Under the pieces are notes generated by a model. The model was given only the letters and a program-made list of their open reading frames with translations, ran no database searches and was not told the origin of the DNA. From Pseudo-nitzschia pungens (Eukaryota > Bacillariophyta > Bacillariophyceae > Bacillariales > Bacillariaceae), in NCBI GenBank assembly GCA_037355855.1, contig CM074760.1:7122501-7186500 (forward strand): a stretch of DNA of 64,000 nucleotides, read 5' to 3'. The position numbers and the translations under genes are program-made. Each line of letters opens with the position of its first letter. The first letter of the stretch is position 1. Below, piece by piece: positions 11,876 through 24,300 of this stretch.

Positions 11876-14800
11876 TTAGTCACCAGCAATTTTAGCCAAG
11901 TGGACAAAGTCCACAATCTTGAAGTCTTCGTTCGAATCCTTCAAAATTGCATCAGATCCGTCAATGCAAACGAGTTCACCCTCGACGCCAACATCTGCAC
12001 CTCCGATAACGAGGACCATGTCTTTCTCCTTGGGCTGGATGCGTGAAACCTCGTTGAACCCAACGGTTTGAGTCGAATTATCCTCTAGTACAACCAAAGC
12101 AGTCTTGTCTGGATTGATTTCCTTGATGACCGCCGGTCTATCGTCACTCTTGAGTTGGACGCAAACTCTGTCCATGAACCAAACCGCTGTCTCATCGCTA
12201 TCTCCAGCATGTGTTTCCATCGTTCCACTGGGTTGTTCGCGCTTGATTGAGACCGAGGTAGCTGCGGGAGCAATATCGTTCGAATCATCCATCGGCTCTC
12301 GTTTTTCGGTTGTTGGTTGCCACGTGCTACCTCCCTGAGAACTGCCCCATCCGGAGTCATCGTTATTCGGCGAGCCAAATGCATTCGAACTGTCGGCGCC
12401 CCACTCATTGCTTTCCGATTCTTGCTGTGTAGTCTCCTCATCCATCGCACCGGGTCTCCAAACTTCATCGGACATGGAATCGTGCATGGGTGTAGCGCCA
12501 CCGTGCATGGGTGTTGCCCCTCCGTGCATGGGTGTTGCCCCTCCGTGCATAGGTGTAGCAGTAGTGAACGAAGCGGGAATTCCATTTGGTATATCGTTCT
12601 GGCTGACGTCCTCGACGGCTCCGTATTTGTCGCCCACAACCGCAACGCGTTCTCGGACCACCATGACTTTCTTCAACCGTGAATGAAGCTCGACTTGCAC
12701 GTGTGTTGCCGTGGCATCGCAAACAGCTCCCAGATATCCTTTCCACTGCCCCGCTTGAATGCGGACAGTCTTTCCGATCAACGAGTCCTGCCCCTTGCCG
12801 CGTCCTCCGCCCGGACCTCCCCTGTTGGATTGCGATTGTGGAGTTGCAAACGGAGAAACATCTCCACCCTGCGCTCCTCGCTGCTGCCTTTGTGAACCTG
12901 CCAACAAACATTTTCGACTGCGGACGACAAACATTCCGGCGTGCTCGGATCGTGTTTGAGAATACAAAAAGAGCTGGGACCGGCTCATTCTCTTGATCGT
13001 AGCGGTTTTCCCTTTGTGAGGACCTTCGGCAACGGTGACTTGATCTCCGCATCGCATTTGGTTTCCCTGAACATCTAATGCGACAGCTCGATTGGACATC
13101 GAATTTCGTTTCCCTCTCAATTCTTCCGGTCGCACGTCTCGGCTGATACCATGGTTATTAATGACGGTAAAATCCTCTCTGCCAACTCGAACAATGATAC
13201 CAACTTCGTTGGCGGAGCCTCCTCCACTGAGCATCACCAAATCGTACAACTCATACCCCGCAAGCTTGTCTTGACCCGAGTATTGCTCGGACGACTCTCG
13301 AAGCTGAGACACTCTGAGCGAAATTTCCTTGTTTGTCACATCGGTCAAAACAACGGCGGTAAAGTCCTTTTCTCCGTCCACTTCTTCGACGGCGACCACG
13401 GTTCCCGTTTCGTTCGTATATCTTCCGTCCACAACCTTCACGTGAGCACCCACGGCAATGTGTTTTCGCACCTGGCTGACCAAGAACTCGATTTCTCCCG
13501 TTCCACCAATATCGAGAGACGTATCGAGCGGTTTGATTTTTATCGTCGTTCCGTCCATGCTCATTACCTTTCCTTTCATTCCGATCAAATCTCCCTCCAC
13601 GACCTCGATCTTGTCACCGGTCATGATTCCTCCGTTGGTCGACCCCGCCTTGACCAATCCCGTCTTGCCCTGCAGCTCCGACAACTCGTCCAGGAGGGAA
13701 CCCGCCATTTTGGAACCCTCGTTTTCGTCATTGCCGTCGTCGTTGCCGGACTTGTTGCGTTTTCGGAATTGCTGCAGCTCCTCCAGTGTCGGTGGGTTTT
13801 CGGTGGAACAAGGCTTTACCATGGATCCCACGGTCACTTCCTTCAGCATGTATCCGTCGTGGTAGTAGTTGTTCTCGAAATAGTCGCACATGTGATCCAT
13901 TCCCGGGAATCGCTGCCGGTGTCTCCGATCGGCGTATCCCAGAGCCGCCAATTCCTGTTCGTTGTAGAATTTCTGGGGAGGTCGCACCGTCTTTCTGCGG
14001 ATGCGGGCTTCCTCGGGCGGCAGACCGAGCGCCGCAAAGTCCAGACGAGGGACGCATTGCACGATGCATTTCAGGCCGGACTCCCGAACGGCAATGACCA
14101 GCGCCAGATCTCCCTTGTAATGACCCCTCGTCATTCGCACCCATTCGTTCTTTTTTACTGCACGGGACAAACAAGCGTTGTTTCGGAACGAACCAGCCGC
14201 GTCAGCCAAAAACAAAAACAAAACAAAACAAGCAACTCCAAGCACTGCACGCACTCCCATCGACAAGGCAAACGAGGGTCGGCGTTTTTTCCCGGCGGTT
14301 CCGTTGCGATCCACCCTTCACTCACCCGGTTTTTTCTTCGGGACGACGGTCATCACCGTCGTCATGTCCTGGATGGGAATCAGCCGCATGGTGTACTGCA
14401 GCAACCCGCGGACCCCCGTGATCGCCTCGACCACCGCGGGCTCGTTGTAGCTCTCGATGTAGATCCTGCCCTTGGACTGCCCGGCGATGGCCCCGCAGAT
14501 TCCCAGCGGCCTCCCCTGCCGGGCGTACGCCACGCACTTGTTCATGATCTGCAGCACCATTTCCTGCTCCTTGCCGGTGCTGCAGGAAATCATCCACAGG
14601 TTGGGATCCGACACGGACGGGACCAGGGACTGCTGCGACACCGCGTTGTTGGTGGCCTCGGGCCCCCCGGGCCCGTCGTCCCTCGCCCGGTGGCGCCGCT
14701 GGGCGCCCGCCGCCGACGGCCCCTCCGACCGGCCCGCCGAACCTTGCGGCTCCCGGCGCGGCTGCATGGGCCGCCGGTCCACAACGGTCCGGGACAACCG

Positions 14801-15555
14801 GTGGCGGTCCTCGATTTCCTGGGCCATTTCCTCGACCGACCGCTCGTGGACGAAGCGGCTCCCGGCCTGGGCGCGGCGGCGGTCCTGCTGCCGCATCAGC
14901 TCCAGGGCCTCCTCGTCCATTTGTTCCTTGCGGATGTCCTCCTCGGTGTAGTGCTTTCGGACCACGTCGTCCGGATCGTGGTGGGTTCCGTACGGCTGCG
15001 GTGCGAGCGGGGGACGGAGAAAGCGCGGTGTGTGTGCGTGTGGTGTGTGTGTGTGTGCGTGAGTGTGTGTGAGTGTGAGTGATGGAACGGAGAAAAGACG
15101 GTCAGACCCAAGAAAATACGGCACAGGGATCGCAAGGATGGCAAGGATCGCGCAAATCCCGCGGTCGGGTGCACGATCGTCGACTCGGTTGGATCGGAAC
15201 CGAGAATCATCCTCGCGTCACAAACAAATGCTGTCGCACTTACTTCGTCGTCTTCCTCGTCGTCGTCGTCCTCGGCTTCCTCGTCGATAAAGGAGGATAC
15301 CTTGGGTCGCTTGCTGCTTCCCTTGGCAGCCGATCGCCTCCGTTTCCTGGTATCCTCGTCGTCGTCATCGTCGTCGTCATCATCATCGTCATCATCGTCG
15401 TCGTCATCGTCGTCCGAATCGCTCAGGTTTGCCTTGGAGGGTGCCTTCGAGCGACCCTTGGTGTCCTCTTCCTCGTCATCGTCCGACGACTCCTCCTCGC
15501 TGTCGTCTTCGTCATCGTCGTCGTCCACGGGTGGACGATACAATTGCTTTCCCAT
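11876..15555 (-). CDS. SPT5: Transcription elongation factor SPT5
   Basis: Exons 15244-15555, 14326-14995 and 11876-14157; 1087 residues if translation starts at the ATG at 15555 (an in-frame ATG at 15612 adds 19 residues). Order: an acidic N-terminus with a long Asp run, a basic stretch, the NGN domain (~residues 222-320, with LWMISCSTGKEQEM and GRIYIESYNEPAVVEAI), several KOW motifs (first: RMTRGHYKGDLALVI), and a C-terminal repeat region with three TPMHGGA units and a variant at ~860-893. With SPT4 this factor forms DSIF on RNA polymerase II; the TPxHG-type repeats are kinase targets in other eukaryotes. The second splice joins PKKKP to VKKNEW and completes a Val codon across the junction. 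No frame break in over 3 kb of coding DNA. Confidence 0.95.
15025..15085. repeat. GT-rich microsatellite in the first SPT5 intron
   Basis: Interrupted (TG)n on the + strand, so CA-rich in the sense of the gene, near the acceptor end of the 14996-15243 intron. It resembles a pyrimidine/CA-rich tract before a 3' splice site. Confidence 0.8.
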
Positions 15556-17267
15556 TCGAAAAAACTTTTTGCCGCTGGCGCGGGGTGGAAAGGGAACGAA
15601 AGGAAACGGCACGTTGGGTTGGGTTAGATACGATTGGGTTAGATTGGGTTAGATCACGTAAAGACAACGAACTGCGATGGGACAGCATGCCGCGATCGGA
15701 TTCGAGATCGAATGAATTGGTTCCTTGCCGTCGCAAGAAAGACCAAGATAGTATCCGTCTCCGGTCTCCAATCGGAATTGCAATCGCAACAAAGAAACCG
15801 CAAAGGCGGGCTTTTCATCCCCGCACGGAAGTCGATCGCGAGACTCACGACATGATGAGTGATGGATGGGTTTTTTTTTTTCTCAGAGTCAAAAACGCGT
15901 ATCACCAATGGATGGGATTGTCTGGGAGCGTTGGTTCCCTTGCGGTGTCCTTTCTCGAAGAATCGAAAATGGATACTGTTTGTGAATGATCGCCGATCTC
16001 TGCGATCAGTGAACAGCAATGGGGTTGCTTTGGTGGTCGAACGATGGTGCCGGAGTTGCGGTAAGGTAGTCTCGGCAACAGAGAACCGGTATGAATACGA
16101 GCTGTACGGTAGTATTTGTTGGGTAAGGTTACCAGTATCTGTTTCGAAACAAGGGTCAGACAGCCGGATGATATTGTACATGTACTTGTAATCGCAAATT
16201 GAACACGGTCGAGTAGGAAAGAACTACAGGAGTACTGTTAGGCTACGAGTAGTTACCTGTTACGAGTATGCACAAGATAAATGCATGTCAAACGTCTCAG
16301 GCCAAGACAAAGACCGGAAGACCTCCAAAACGGTACAAGTACTCGTATGATGGCAACATGTTGTTTCTACAAGTAAGTTACGATACGAGTAAGTTACGTA
16401 ACCTTAAGGTTACCGCAGTACTGCTTCGTGTTGCACATCCAACATGATGCCGTACCAAGTACAGACGGAATGAAAAGATGTCACTTTTTTTGAGATGATG
16501 ATTCGGGTGCACATGGTACTTAAGATATATACTATACATACCGTATGAAGTTTGTTCATACTCCACCTCCGAGCTCCCACTACGTACGTATCATATCCGT
16601 ATGTATCATAAGTACGTACATACATACTACGGTCAGCAACTTGACGGGCGAGTGGGAATTGGGGAGAGGGGACTCCGGACTCCGGACTACCGGTACACAT
16701 TGCAGAGGTCTTCGAAGTGTTGCGAATCATCATCTCAACTCCTAAACGAAACGGCATTGGAAAATGGGACAGCAAATTAAAATTCTAAGGACGACGGACG
16801 CGATACAGTAGAATCAATCGGCATTGGAGGACTGACTCGTCCCTCGGTGCGCACGATACAGTAATGTGTTTTCGAATCTCCATCCAGAAAATCGCAGAAT
16901 GCGCCGCTGCGAAAAAATTACGACGGCTTTGCTTTTCCTAATCCGAGTGTCCCAAGTTCATCAAAATCCGTGAGACTTCCAGGTGTCGATTGACTTTGGT
17001 AGACATCTAGCTCTCAGAAAATTAAATTAGGCTCGGATGGATACCTTAGTTTGATTTGATTTGGTTGTTATTACACGTAGCTAGAATGATCCAATAACTC
17101 GATGAGTTTTGATGCAAAACAAAGGCGTGTCGTCGGTTTGGTTCTCTGGGTTCTTTGGGTTCTTTGGTTCTCGGCTGCCTCGCTCGGAGACCAACGTCCG
17201 ACCCGGCGCAATCCAGAGAAAACAAACCGCACGCGGCCGTTCCTCGCAATGATTCATTAATATAGTA
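15556..17267. other. Intergenic region between SPT5 and STRAP
   Basis: No gene recognised. It carries the SPT5 promoter and the STRAP 3' flank. The stretch 16060-16640 is dense in GTAC, TACGAGTA and GTAA/TTAC words, including a dyad GGTAAGGTTACC (16122-16133) and the 16-bp palindrome at 16398-16413. Confidence 0.6.
16398..16413. promoter_or_regulatory. Perfect 16-bp palindrome GTAACCTTAAGGTTAC
   Basis: Two GTAACCTT half-sites meet head to head. It overlaps a TTACGTAA octamer at 16394-16401. It is the most symmetric member of the GTAA/TTAC motif family scattered through the intergenic DNA. A regulatory role is inference. Confidence 0.45.
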
Positions 17268-18317
17268 TTAACCTTGCGCTTCCAGCGACGTCTTCCACAA
17301 TCGAATGGTCCCGTCTTCCGATCCCGAGGCGTAGGATTTCCCGTCGGGAGAATAGCGGACGCACCGAATGGGACCGTGGTGACCCTTGTGGCATTCCAGC
17401 TCCTCCCCCGTCTCGAAATCAAAGACCCGCACCCACAGGTCGCTGCCTCCGGCCACGAACCGTTTTCCGCTCGGGTGGAGGGTGCAACCCCCCTCCTCCC
17501 GGAAATGAATCGGCATCTTGTACTCCCGGAGCAGCCGGTGGGATTCCGGGTCGCTAATGTCGAAGAAATACACCATGGATCCCGCGGCGACCGACAGGAT
17601 CACCTCCCCGGACCCCGAGAGGGATCGAACCTCCATGTCCCGGATCTCGGCTCCCTCCTTCGTGTCGAAGGTGCTCACCAGCGTCTGCTTCGCCGTGTTC
17701 CAGAGGTAGATCTTTCCGTTCGCGCAGGAGCACAGCAGGAGATCGTCCGTGACCCACGCCAGCTTCGTGATGGGGGATTCCTGCGGGAGTTCCAGGGACG
17801 GATCGGCGGAGGCCGAGGGGTCCGACTTTTTTTTCTTGACCAGGATCCGCGGCAGCTCGTAGATGCGCAGGGAGGCCTCCTTTCCGCCGGTCGCCAGCTT
17901 GCGCGAGTTGGGAGAAAAGACGCACGTCTTGACGATGTGCTTGTGGGGGAGTTCGAGGAGGCTCTGGCCGGTGATGGCGTCCCACACGCGGGCCGAGTAG
18001 TCGCCGGACGCCGTCGCGGCGAGGTTTCCGGTGGGGTCCATCTGGCACGACCAAACCGCGCCCTTGTGTCCCATCCAGGTTCCGATCCAGTCCCCGGTGG
18101 CGCCGTCGCGAATCATGGGCATCTTGTCGTGGCAGGCGCTCAGCAAATAGACGTCGGCATCGGATGATGATGATGCGGATGCGGATGACGTTGCGGATGA
18201 TGATGATGATGATGCATCGTGGGAGTCGACGACGTGCACGTACTGGAGCTCGGCCAGGGGTCTCGTGTGGCCGGGACAAACGATCGGGATTTGTTTCGTG
18301 GCAACGGCTGTGGTCAT
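17268..18317 (-). CDS. STRAP: STRAP/Unrip-like WD40 protein
   Basis: Single exon, 349 residues, intact, ATG at 18317. The N-terminus (CPGHTRPLAEL), the block DGATGDWIGTWMGHKGAVWSC and the block LPHKHIVKTCVFSP line up with human STRAP (serine-threonine kinase receptor-associated protein, also called Unrip). That protein is a seven-blade propeller that works with the SMN complex in snRNP assembly and binds signalling kinases. Blade ends such as SARVWD, LRIYEL and IRLWK are visible. A Ser/Ala/Asp-rich insertion at ~35-52 interrupts the first blade. The last residues run past the final blade by only a few amino acids. The promoter side faces the 3-kb repeat-rich gap. Confidence 0.9.
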   Translation of the reverse strand: MTTAVATKQIPIVCPGHTRPLAELQYVHVVDSHDASSSSSSATSSASASSSSDADVYLLSACHDKMPMIRDGATGDWIGTWMGHKGAVWSCQMDPTGNLAATASGDYSARVWDAITGQSLLELPHKHIVKTCVFSPNSRKLATGGKEASLRIYELPRILVKKKKSDPSASADPSLELPQESPITKLAWVTDDLLLCSCANGKIYLWNTAKQTLVSTFDTKEGAEIRDMEVRSLSGSGEVILSVAAGSMVYFFDISDPESHRLLREYKMPIHFREEGGCTLHPSGKRFVAGGSDLWVRVFDFETGEELECHKGHHGPIRCVRYSPDGKSYASGSEDGTIRLWKTSLEAQG

Positions 18318-20216
18318 GGTGCTCGTTTTTCTTTTGTGGCGTCGGGAGGTTGATCGAGAAAAGGTGTTTGTACTGGTGCTGGTAACGTTACTCGTGCTGC
18401 GGGATGGGGATCACTCACTCACTCACGGCGGTCGGTATCCGGTATTGAGTATGGATGGAACTCGGGACTTTGGGTGTTTTGAAATGCAGCGTGTCGTAAG
18501 CCTTACTTTTACCACACTCGATCGAATATCGAATTGCGGTAAGATTACGGTGTTTAAAAAAAAAAACAGACAAACACAAGCACCCGCTAGAGCTTCGGTA
18601 GGTAAGCTTACTCGTACTTGGTACGGTAACCTTACCAGCAAGAACTGGCACATCCAGGACTTATTGTACGATACGAGTGGTCTGAACGAGTAAGGTTATT
18701 CAAACCTAGTAAGTCTTGTACTTGCACTCGTAAACTTTTTGTTTACCGGTACGTTACGTTTCGTACGAAAAATGAAAGGTAAGCCTTACGGTATGTTTTG
18801 CACACCAAAAAAGAAGAGGTGTGCGCAAGGTTAAAAAAATCTTACCCAGTCCGGTGCGATGGTGCGCCCCCAAACCAAAAAGCTTCGACACATTATTTTT
18901 CGGGACACTGCAAAACTTCTTTTTTGAGTGTCAAAAAATGTTTTTTTGTGCTTGCAAATTGGTTTGTCCCCATCGTGATACCACCACCAGCACTAGCAGT
19001 AAGATTGGGCTCGCAAACTGCAAAATGTGATCAGTAAGCAAACAGTAAGCAGGCAATTGCATTTTGTTAGTAGTAGACTGTTCGCTAGTAGTAGCATGAT
19101 GCAGGTTTTTCCTTTAGGATGGAGTGCGGACAATCATTTGGTTGAATTAGTAGTAGTAGTAGTAGTAGTAGTAAGGTTACTAGTAGTAGTACTGGTGGTG
19201 GTGGGTCGTTCCAAAACCACCAGTACTATTATTATAGTAGTAGTAGTACCACCAGGGATAAATTGTGATGAACAAACTTTTTGGAGATGAACAAAATCTG
19301 TGACAGTGTTCGCGCTTTTGGAGATAACTCTGCACATAGTACACCCTCTCTATTCAAAGTAAAGACATGACCTCTTACCTCACACTCTTTCCCACAGTGA
19401 ACCATTTTTGTGGAATTTGTGACAAAATGGCTATCTAGTACTAGTACTAGTACTAGTAGTGAGGGAGGTCAAAGCTATACTAGCACTACTAGTAGTAGTA
19501 GTATGTGTAAGACACCAGCAATTACAACAGTGGTGTTGTTGCAACAAGCAGTAAAATTCATACTCTTTACAAACAAGAAGTTACAACTTTTGATGAGGAG
19601 GTTTCCATTTAAAAGAGATATTTTGTCCCATAGTAACACGCCGCCACTTTTAGATTTTTGTGGTTCATCACAATTTGTCACAGGTGTGAAAAGCTTCCGG
19701 TAAATTACTACGGTTATTGGTGTGAATCCTTGTTTTCTTCTCATCATGCGTTGGACGGGAAAGTTGGAATCGGAGAACACGTGCTGATTTAGTCGTACCG
19801 TACAATCGAATGAAAGGGAACCGTAATTAAGATGGTACTCGTACTTTGAAGTCCAAGTTCCCCAAATGTCTCTTCCGTATCTTACGGTACGTTTTCAATC
19901 AATTTTTAGCCATCAAAAATGTGTATTGTCAATTGTGTAGTCAACACGAGCCATCTTCATACCGGCGAAACCCGTCTTTTCTATCACGAAGTATTTACTA
20001 TGTATTTTAATTATGGACAATGCATTCACTCCACATCGTTTCTGAGTTCTTGTTTGACTGGCGTGCTAAAGTAAACCGTTGGGAATTAAGTATGGTAAAA
20101 ACATTAACCGACCGAATCCGATCGACAATTCTTTCCTACCGTTGTCAATAGAACCTTACCGTTGGTGCAAGATCCGGTATTTCACTTTTTTGTCGAATGA
20201 TTGATACTTGATGATT
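18318..20216. other. Repeat-rich intergenic region
   Basis: No coding potential. Contents: GTAA/TTAC dyads at 18602-18611 (GTAAGCTTAC), 18626-18635 and 19171-19180; (TAG)n and (CTAGTA)n microsatellites at ~19148-19200 and 19435-19459; and an imperfect inverted pair, AATTGTGATGAAC at ~19260 and GTTCATCACAATT at ~19663. That pair may mark a decayed small element. Confidence 0.6.
18626..18635. promoter_or_regulatory. GTAA-CC-TTAC dyad upstream of STRAP
   Basis: Exact copy of the recurring motif, with flanks extending it to GGTAACCTTACC. It lies about 310 bp upstream of the STRAP start codon. Function inferred only from recurrence in non-coding DNA. Confidence 0.4.
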
Positions 20217-20779
20217 CTGGAACATTATGGAAAAAAGTTTTTTTTGAGAAAAATTTCCGTATTCATGCGCGTAAAATTGATGTAATTTTTAACGGCTGTT
20301 TTTTGTTAAATATACACTTTAACGGCTGGCTGGATGTACGAGTACTTAGAGTGTCCTCAAAACTGTCCTCAAAACTGTCCTCAAAACCAGTGTCCTCAAA
20401 ACGTGTCCTCAACGATTTTGTCCTCAACAGACTGTCCTCAACCATTATGTCCTCAACAATTATGTCCTCAACGTTTTGTCCTCAACCTCAACGTTGAAGT
20501 CATAGAGGTTGAGGACGAAACGTTGAGGACATAGTTGTTGAGGACAAAATGGTTGAGGACAGTCTGTTGAGGACAAAATCGTTGAGGACACGTTTTGAGG
20601 ACAATCGTTTTTTGAGGACAAAGATGACGGTTGAAGACCGTTAAATTATGGTCGCTCTTCTTTAATTATTAGTAGAAAAATGTAGAAAAGCCGTTATTGC
20701 CCTAAGATTTTTTTGAGAGTAGTCGCGCGCATGAAAATGGAAATTTTCCAGAAAAGTTTTTTTTTCCATAATGTTCCAG
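20217..20779. mobile_element. Fold-back (inverted-repeat) element, possible MITE or hairpin-RNA locus
   Basis: The ends are inverted repeats: CTGGAACATTATGGAAAAAA at the left and its complement ending in CCATAATGTTCCAG at the right, each imperfectly extended to ~55 bp. Inside, the left half has ten TGTCCTCAA units and the right half eight TTGAGGAC units. Even the spacers between units are complementary in mirror order, so ~20391-20490 pairs almost perfectly with ~20506-20605 around a short loop at ~20495. An outer pair of AACGGCT-containing segments also matches. There is no ORF and no clear target-site duplication. The single-strand form would be one long hairpin. Confidence 0.85.
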
Positions 20780-21383
20780 TCTTTTCGCGTCTTAGTGTTT
20801 TTAAAGAACAAGTACTAACAATAATAATGGAGGTGCTTTGCTATGATGGATTGAATGAAACTATGATGTGTTGTTTGGCTTAAAAGAAATTGGAAATTGT
20901 AATAAGTGACACATTCATGCAGAGAATGGGAAGGGACTAAAACAAAATGAAATCAAATACCGGTACAGTAAGGTGGTATTGTGTAACTGTACTTTGTAAT
21001 AATCATGTTGCTTTCTGAAAACAGTGTTCTCAACGGAACACTCAATCGGGCTTGCTCGTAGCGGGCATGTGGACGCAATTCGAACAAAAATTGGTTGGTG
21101 CGCGAGTTGAACCGAGGCCCATACAGGTAAGATTACCGAACACAATCCTTCTACGTAATCGATCTTCACGAACGGTAGGTGCGCATTTTTTCTCTGTTCT
21201 CTTTTTACTGTAACTTACCGGTACATCGAGTCGAACTGACGTCCACTTTCACATTTTGATGAGAGGATTGTTTGATTGAAGACTTTGTTGACGAGACGAC
21301 ATACTTGTAATCTTACCGATAGAACTAGAAGCGCGAAAACGTATCATTGCACTGGCAATCAACACTAGAGTTCGCAATTTAAA
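20780..21383. other. 5' flank of the polyamine fusion gene
   Basis: AT-rich, no ORF. It holds GTAA/TTAC-type words (for example GGTAAGATTACCG near 21127). Promoter position is inferred only from the downstream start codon. Confidence 0.5.
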
Positions 21384-24300
21384 ATGGATGAAGGACGGAA
21401 GTCTTTCGCGGAGGAGAGAGCGGCAACTCAGAATGAGAACAACCCCTTGATTGTCCGTATTTCGAAACGGTTCATCGTTCTCACCTTTACTGCGTCTTGT
21501 TTGGTGGCGTTTGCAGTAGGCCATATCTCCCGAGTCCTACTGATTGATATCCCGCACCAGAAGTTCATGGAGACCTACCATGAAGATCTATATAGCTCCT
21601 ATGGTGGTGCGAAAGAGAAAGGGAGCACAAAATCAATCGCCTCCGGGAAAGATGACTCCTACACTCTTCCCGATCCCGTCCTTCAAAACGGCAAAACCCC
21701 TCCGATAACGACCTACACATCAAAGAACTTTAACACAGCTCTTTCATCGACAACCCACTCCAGGTGGATGGTAACCCAAGACGGCGAAAGGCTCGACAGC
21801 GGTCTTCTTGACGAAAACAAAACTAGCGATTGCGATCAATGCCGATCATCCACCAACGACAGCTGCGACAATGCTCTGCAAGAGGAGGAGGAGGAGGAAG
21901 AGCACCTTCCGGCTGGTCAGCACTTGCTCATTGATATCGAATACGTAGACTCTGGGTTTTTGAATTCCAAGGAGCGACTGGCGACCGCCATGTTGGATTT
22001 GGTGAACGAATGCGGTTTGACGCTCTTGTCGTATCACTGCCACGGGCTTCATCCCAGTGGGGTGAGTTGCGCCGGAGTTCTCCTGGAATCGCATGTTTCG
22101 TTCCATACGTGGCCAGAGAAAGGGGTCATCACGCTCGATTTGTTTACGTGTGGACCGAATTCCCTGCTTCCTATAGTGCCCTTGGCCGAAAAATTGTTTG
22201 CGGTCCCATCGGAGAAGACACAGAACGGTGCCGCGGGCATTATCGACCCAAAGATGATTTGGGCACACAAGTTTAGAGGATTTGGACGAGATGATATGAG
22301 CGCGATCGAGATGACTGACTTGTTCAGATTCCCACTCGGTATCATGAATGAATTGAAGACAATGGTGAGTCAAAAATAATACTCGTCGTTGCGTTTGGGC
22401 ATTGTATTGAATACCTGAAATCCAGCAGAGAACCTTCAGAATGAATGTTTTTGATGTATGCGTATAGAAGCCGCGGGAATGACTTGCTCTGACGAATTCG
22501 TTGACTCTCACCCTTTCTGAACTGGTATTGGGTTGCTCTAAATCAGGTAACGTCAATTCAAACCGACTTCCAAAGCATGGATGTATGGGATGTCATGCGA
22601 CCGGAACAGAGCATGGAGTTATACGAGAAATCGCTTTCCAACAATGGGTCGTATGAGGCCCTTCATCCGGAGTTTTTTGAACCGGATAGGATTGTATTTT
22701 TGGACGGCGTGTTGCAGTCTTGCAAATCGGGGGATGCTGCCTATCACGAGGCACTGGTACACCCGGCCATGTTTGCGCACGAGAACCCGAAGCGGGTCGC
22801 CATTGTAGGAGGAGGAGAAGGTGCGACGCTGAGAGAGGTTCTCAAACACAACACAGTCGAAAAAGTAATTATGATCGATATTGACGACCAAATGGTGGAA
22901 ATGTCGAAAAAGGTTTTGCCATACTGGAGTGATTGCAGCATGTTGAAGGATAGCACAAAGAGTTGCTTCGACGATCCACGGGTGGAAACTTACTACCTTG
23001 ATGCATTCAAATGGTTCATCGACCGATTTGGTGACGAGGAGAACCGTGAATTTGAGGAATTGCCTTTTGATGTTATCATTATGGATGCACTGTGAGAACT
23101 TTCGAAGTGTTTCCATTTTTTGTCTTTTTTCATCGTACTACCTGTGCCAAATTTTTGTTACATTTCTGACAACTTTTGTTTCTCTGTTTATATCACAAAA
23201 ATTTATACTAATCGACAGAGATCCTCAAGTTCAAAAGGGGTTTGTCGATGCTCTATACGATGGCGGACCATTTCTCCGATCTCTTCCTAATGCATTGGCA
23301 GAGCATGGAATCATGGTCGCACAGGTGGGAGAGGCCAATACCATCAATTCGCCATCTGGAGAGTACTCTCTGGATAGAAATAGAATCAAATTCATCGAAA
23401 CGTTGGTGTCGCTGGGTTTTCCTACGGTTCGAGACTACGAGGAAAATCACAACAAGTTCGAGGCTCCATGGGAATTTGTTGCTGCGTTTAAGGACCTTAA
23501 TTACAGGGTTGATTGGTACGCAGAGAGTGCCGTCATTGATTTGAAGATGAGGAAAAGGGGCATGATGACCACTTCGGGCGGATCACCTTTCCTTCACTTT
23601 GACGGCGCGACCATGAAATCGTACAGGTATCCCTCAAAGAGTAGCGAAGTTGCGTTTTGTCGTTTGAAACCACACTTAAAAGACTGCGTCGATGGACATG
23701 GGTTCGCTCCCGAGCGGGACGAGGTAGCGCTGGAATCATTGGAAATAAAGCCTAGCTCTCTCGGCAAAAAAGCCGGTCGTGGTGTGTTCGCCAAGAACGA
23801 TATCGCAGAAAATAGCTACATCGGTCTTGGTGAGCTTACATCTTCCGTCTACATCAGCGCCGAATCGTTCGAAGTTTCAAACAATATGAACGAAATCCCC
23901 TGGGTTTACTCCAACTATTACGGTAAAGAACTCGACAAATTCACTGAGATATATGGACATTTCTTTTCCAACCAGGTAAGCTAAGCATTTTTTCACAGCA
24001 GTGTGCATTTGTTGCGGGCGACGTTACTCAATCACAAGAATTTTTGGGATTCGATTTGTGCAGGGAGACACCGAGGTTTTTGTTGACAGCACTATTCAAT
24101 CCATGATCAACCATGGTTGCGTAGGCGCAAACAATGTAGGTTACAACATTAATATTACGGAAGAGTCTGCCGATCCTCTGTCGGTGCCTGAGGAGGTACT
24201 ATCTTCCATCACAGGAAAGCAGGTTGTTTACAATCCAGCGAGGGAGCGACAGGTTCATTTCTATTCGACTTCGACTCCGCGTAGGGATATAAAAGCTGGC

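Noticed and set aside
13151..15082. 643-codon + strand open frame across SPT5 exons and introns
   Set aside because: It runs opposite SPT5 and ends in translated GT microsatellite; SPT5 motifs are unambiguous on the minus strand.
20352..20620. CRISPR-like array of GTCCTCAA repeats
   Set aside because: Units are 8-9 bp with 3-7 bp gaps, inverted about a centre, and in eukaryotic DNA; a fold-back element explains it.
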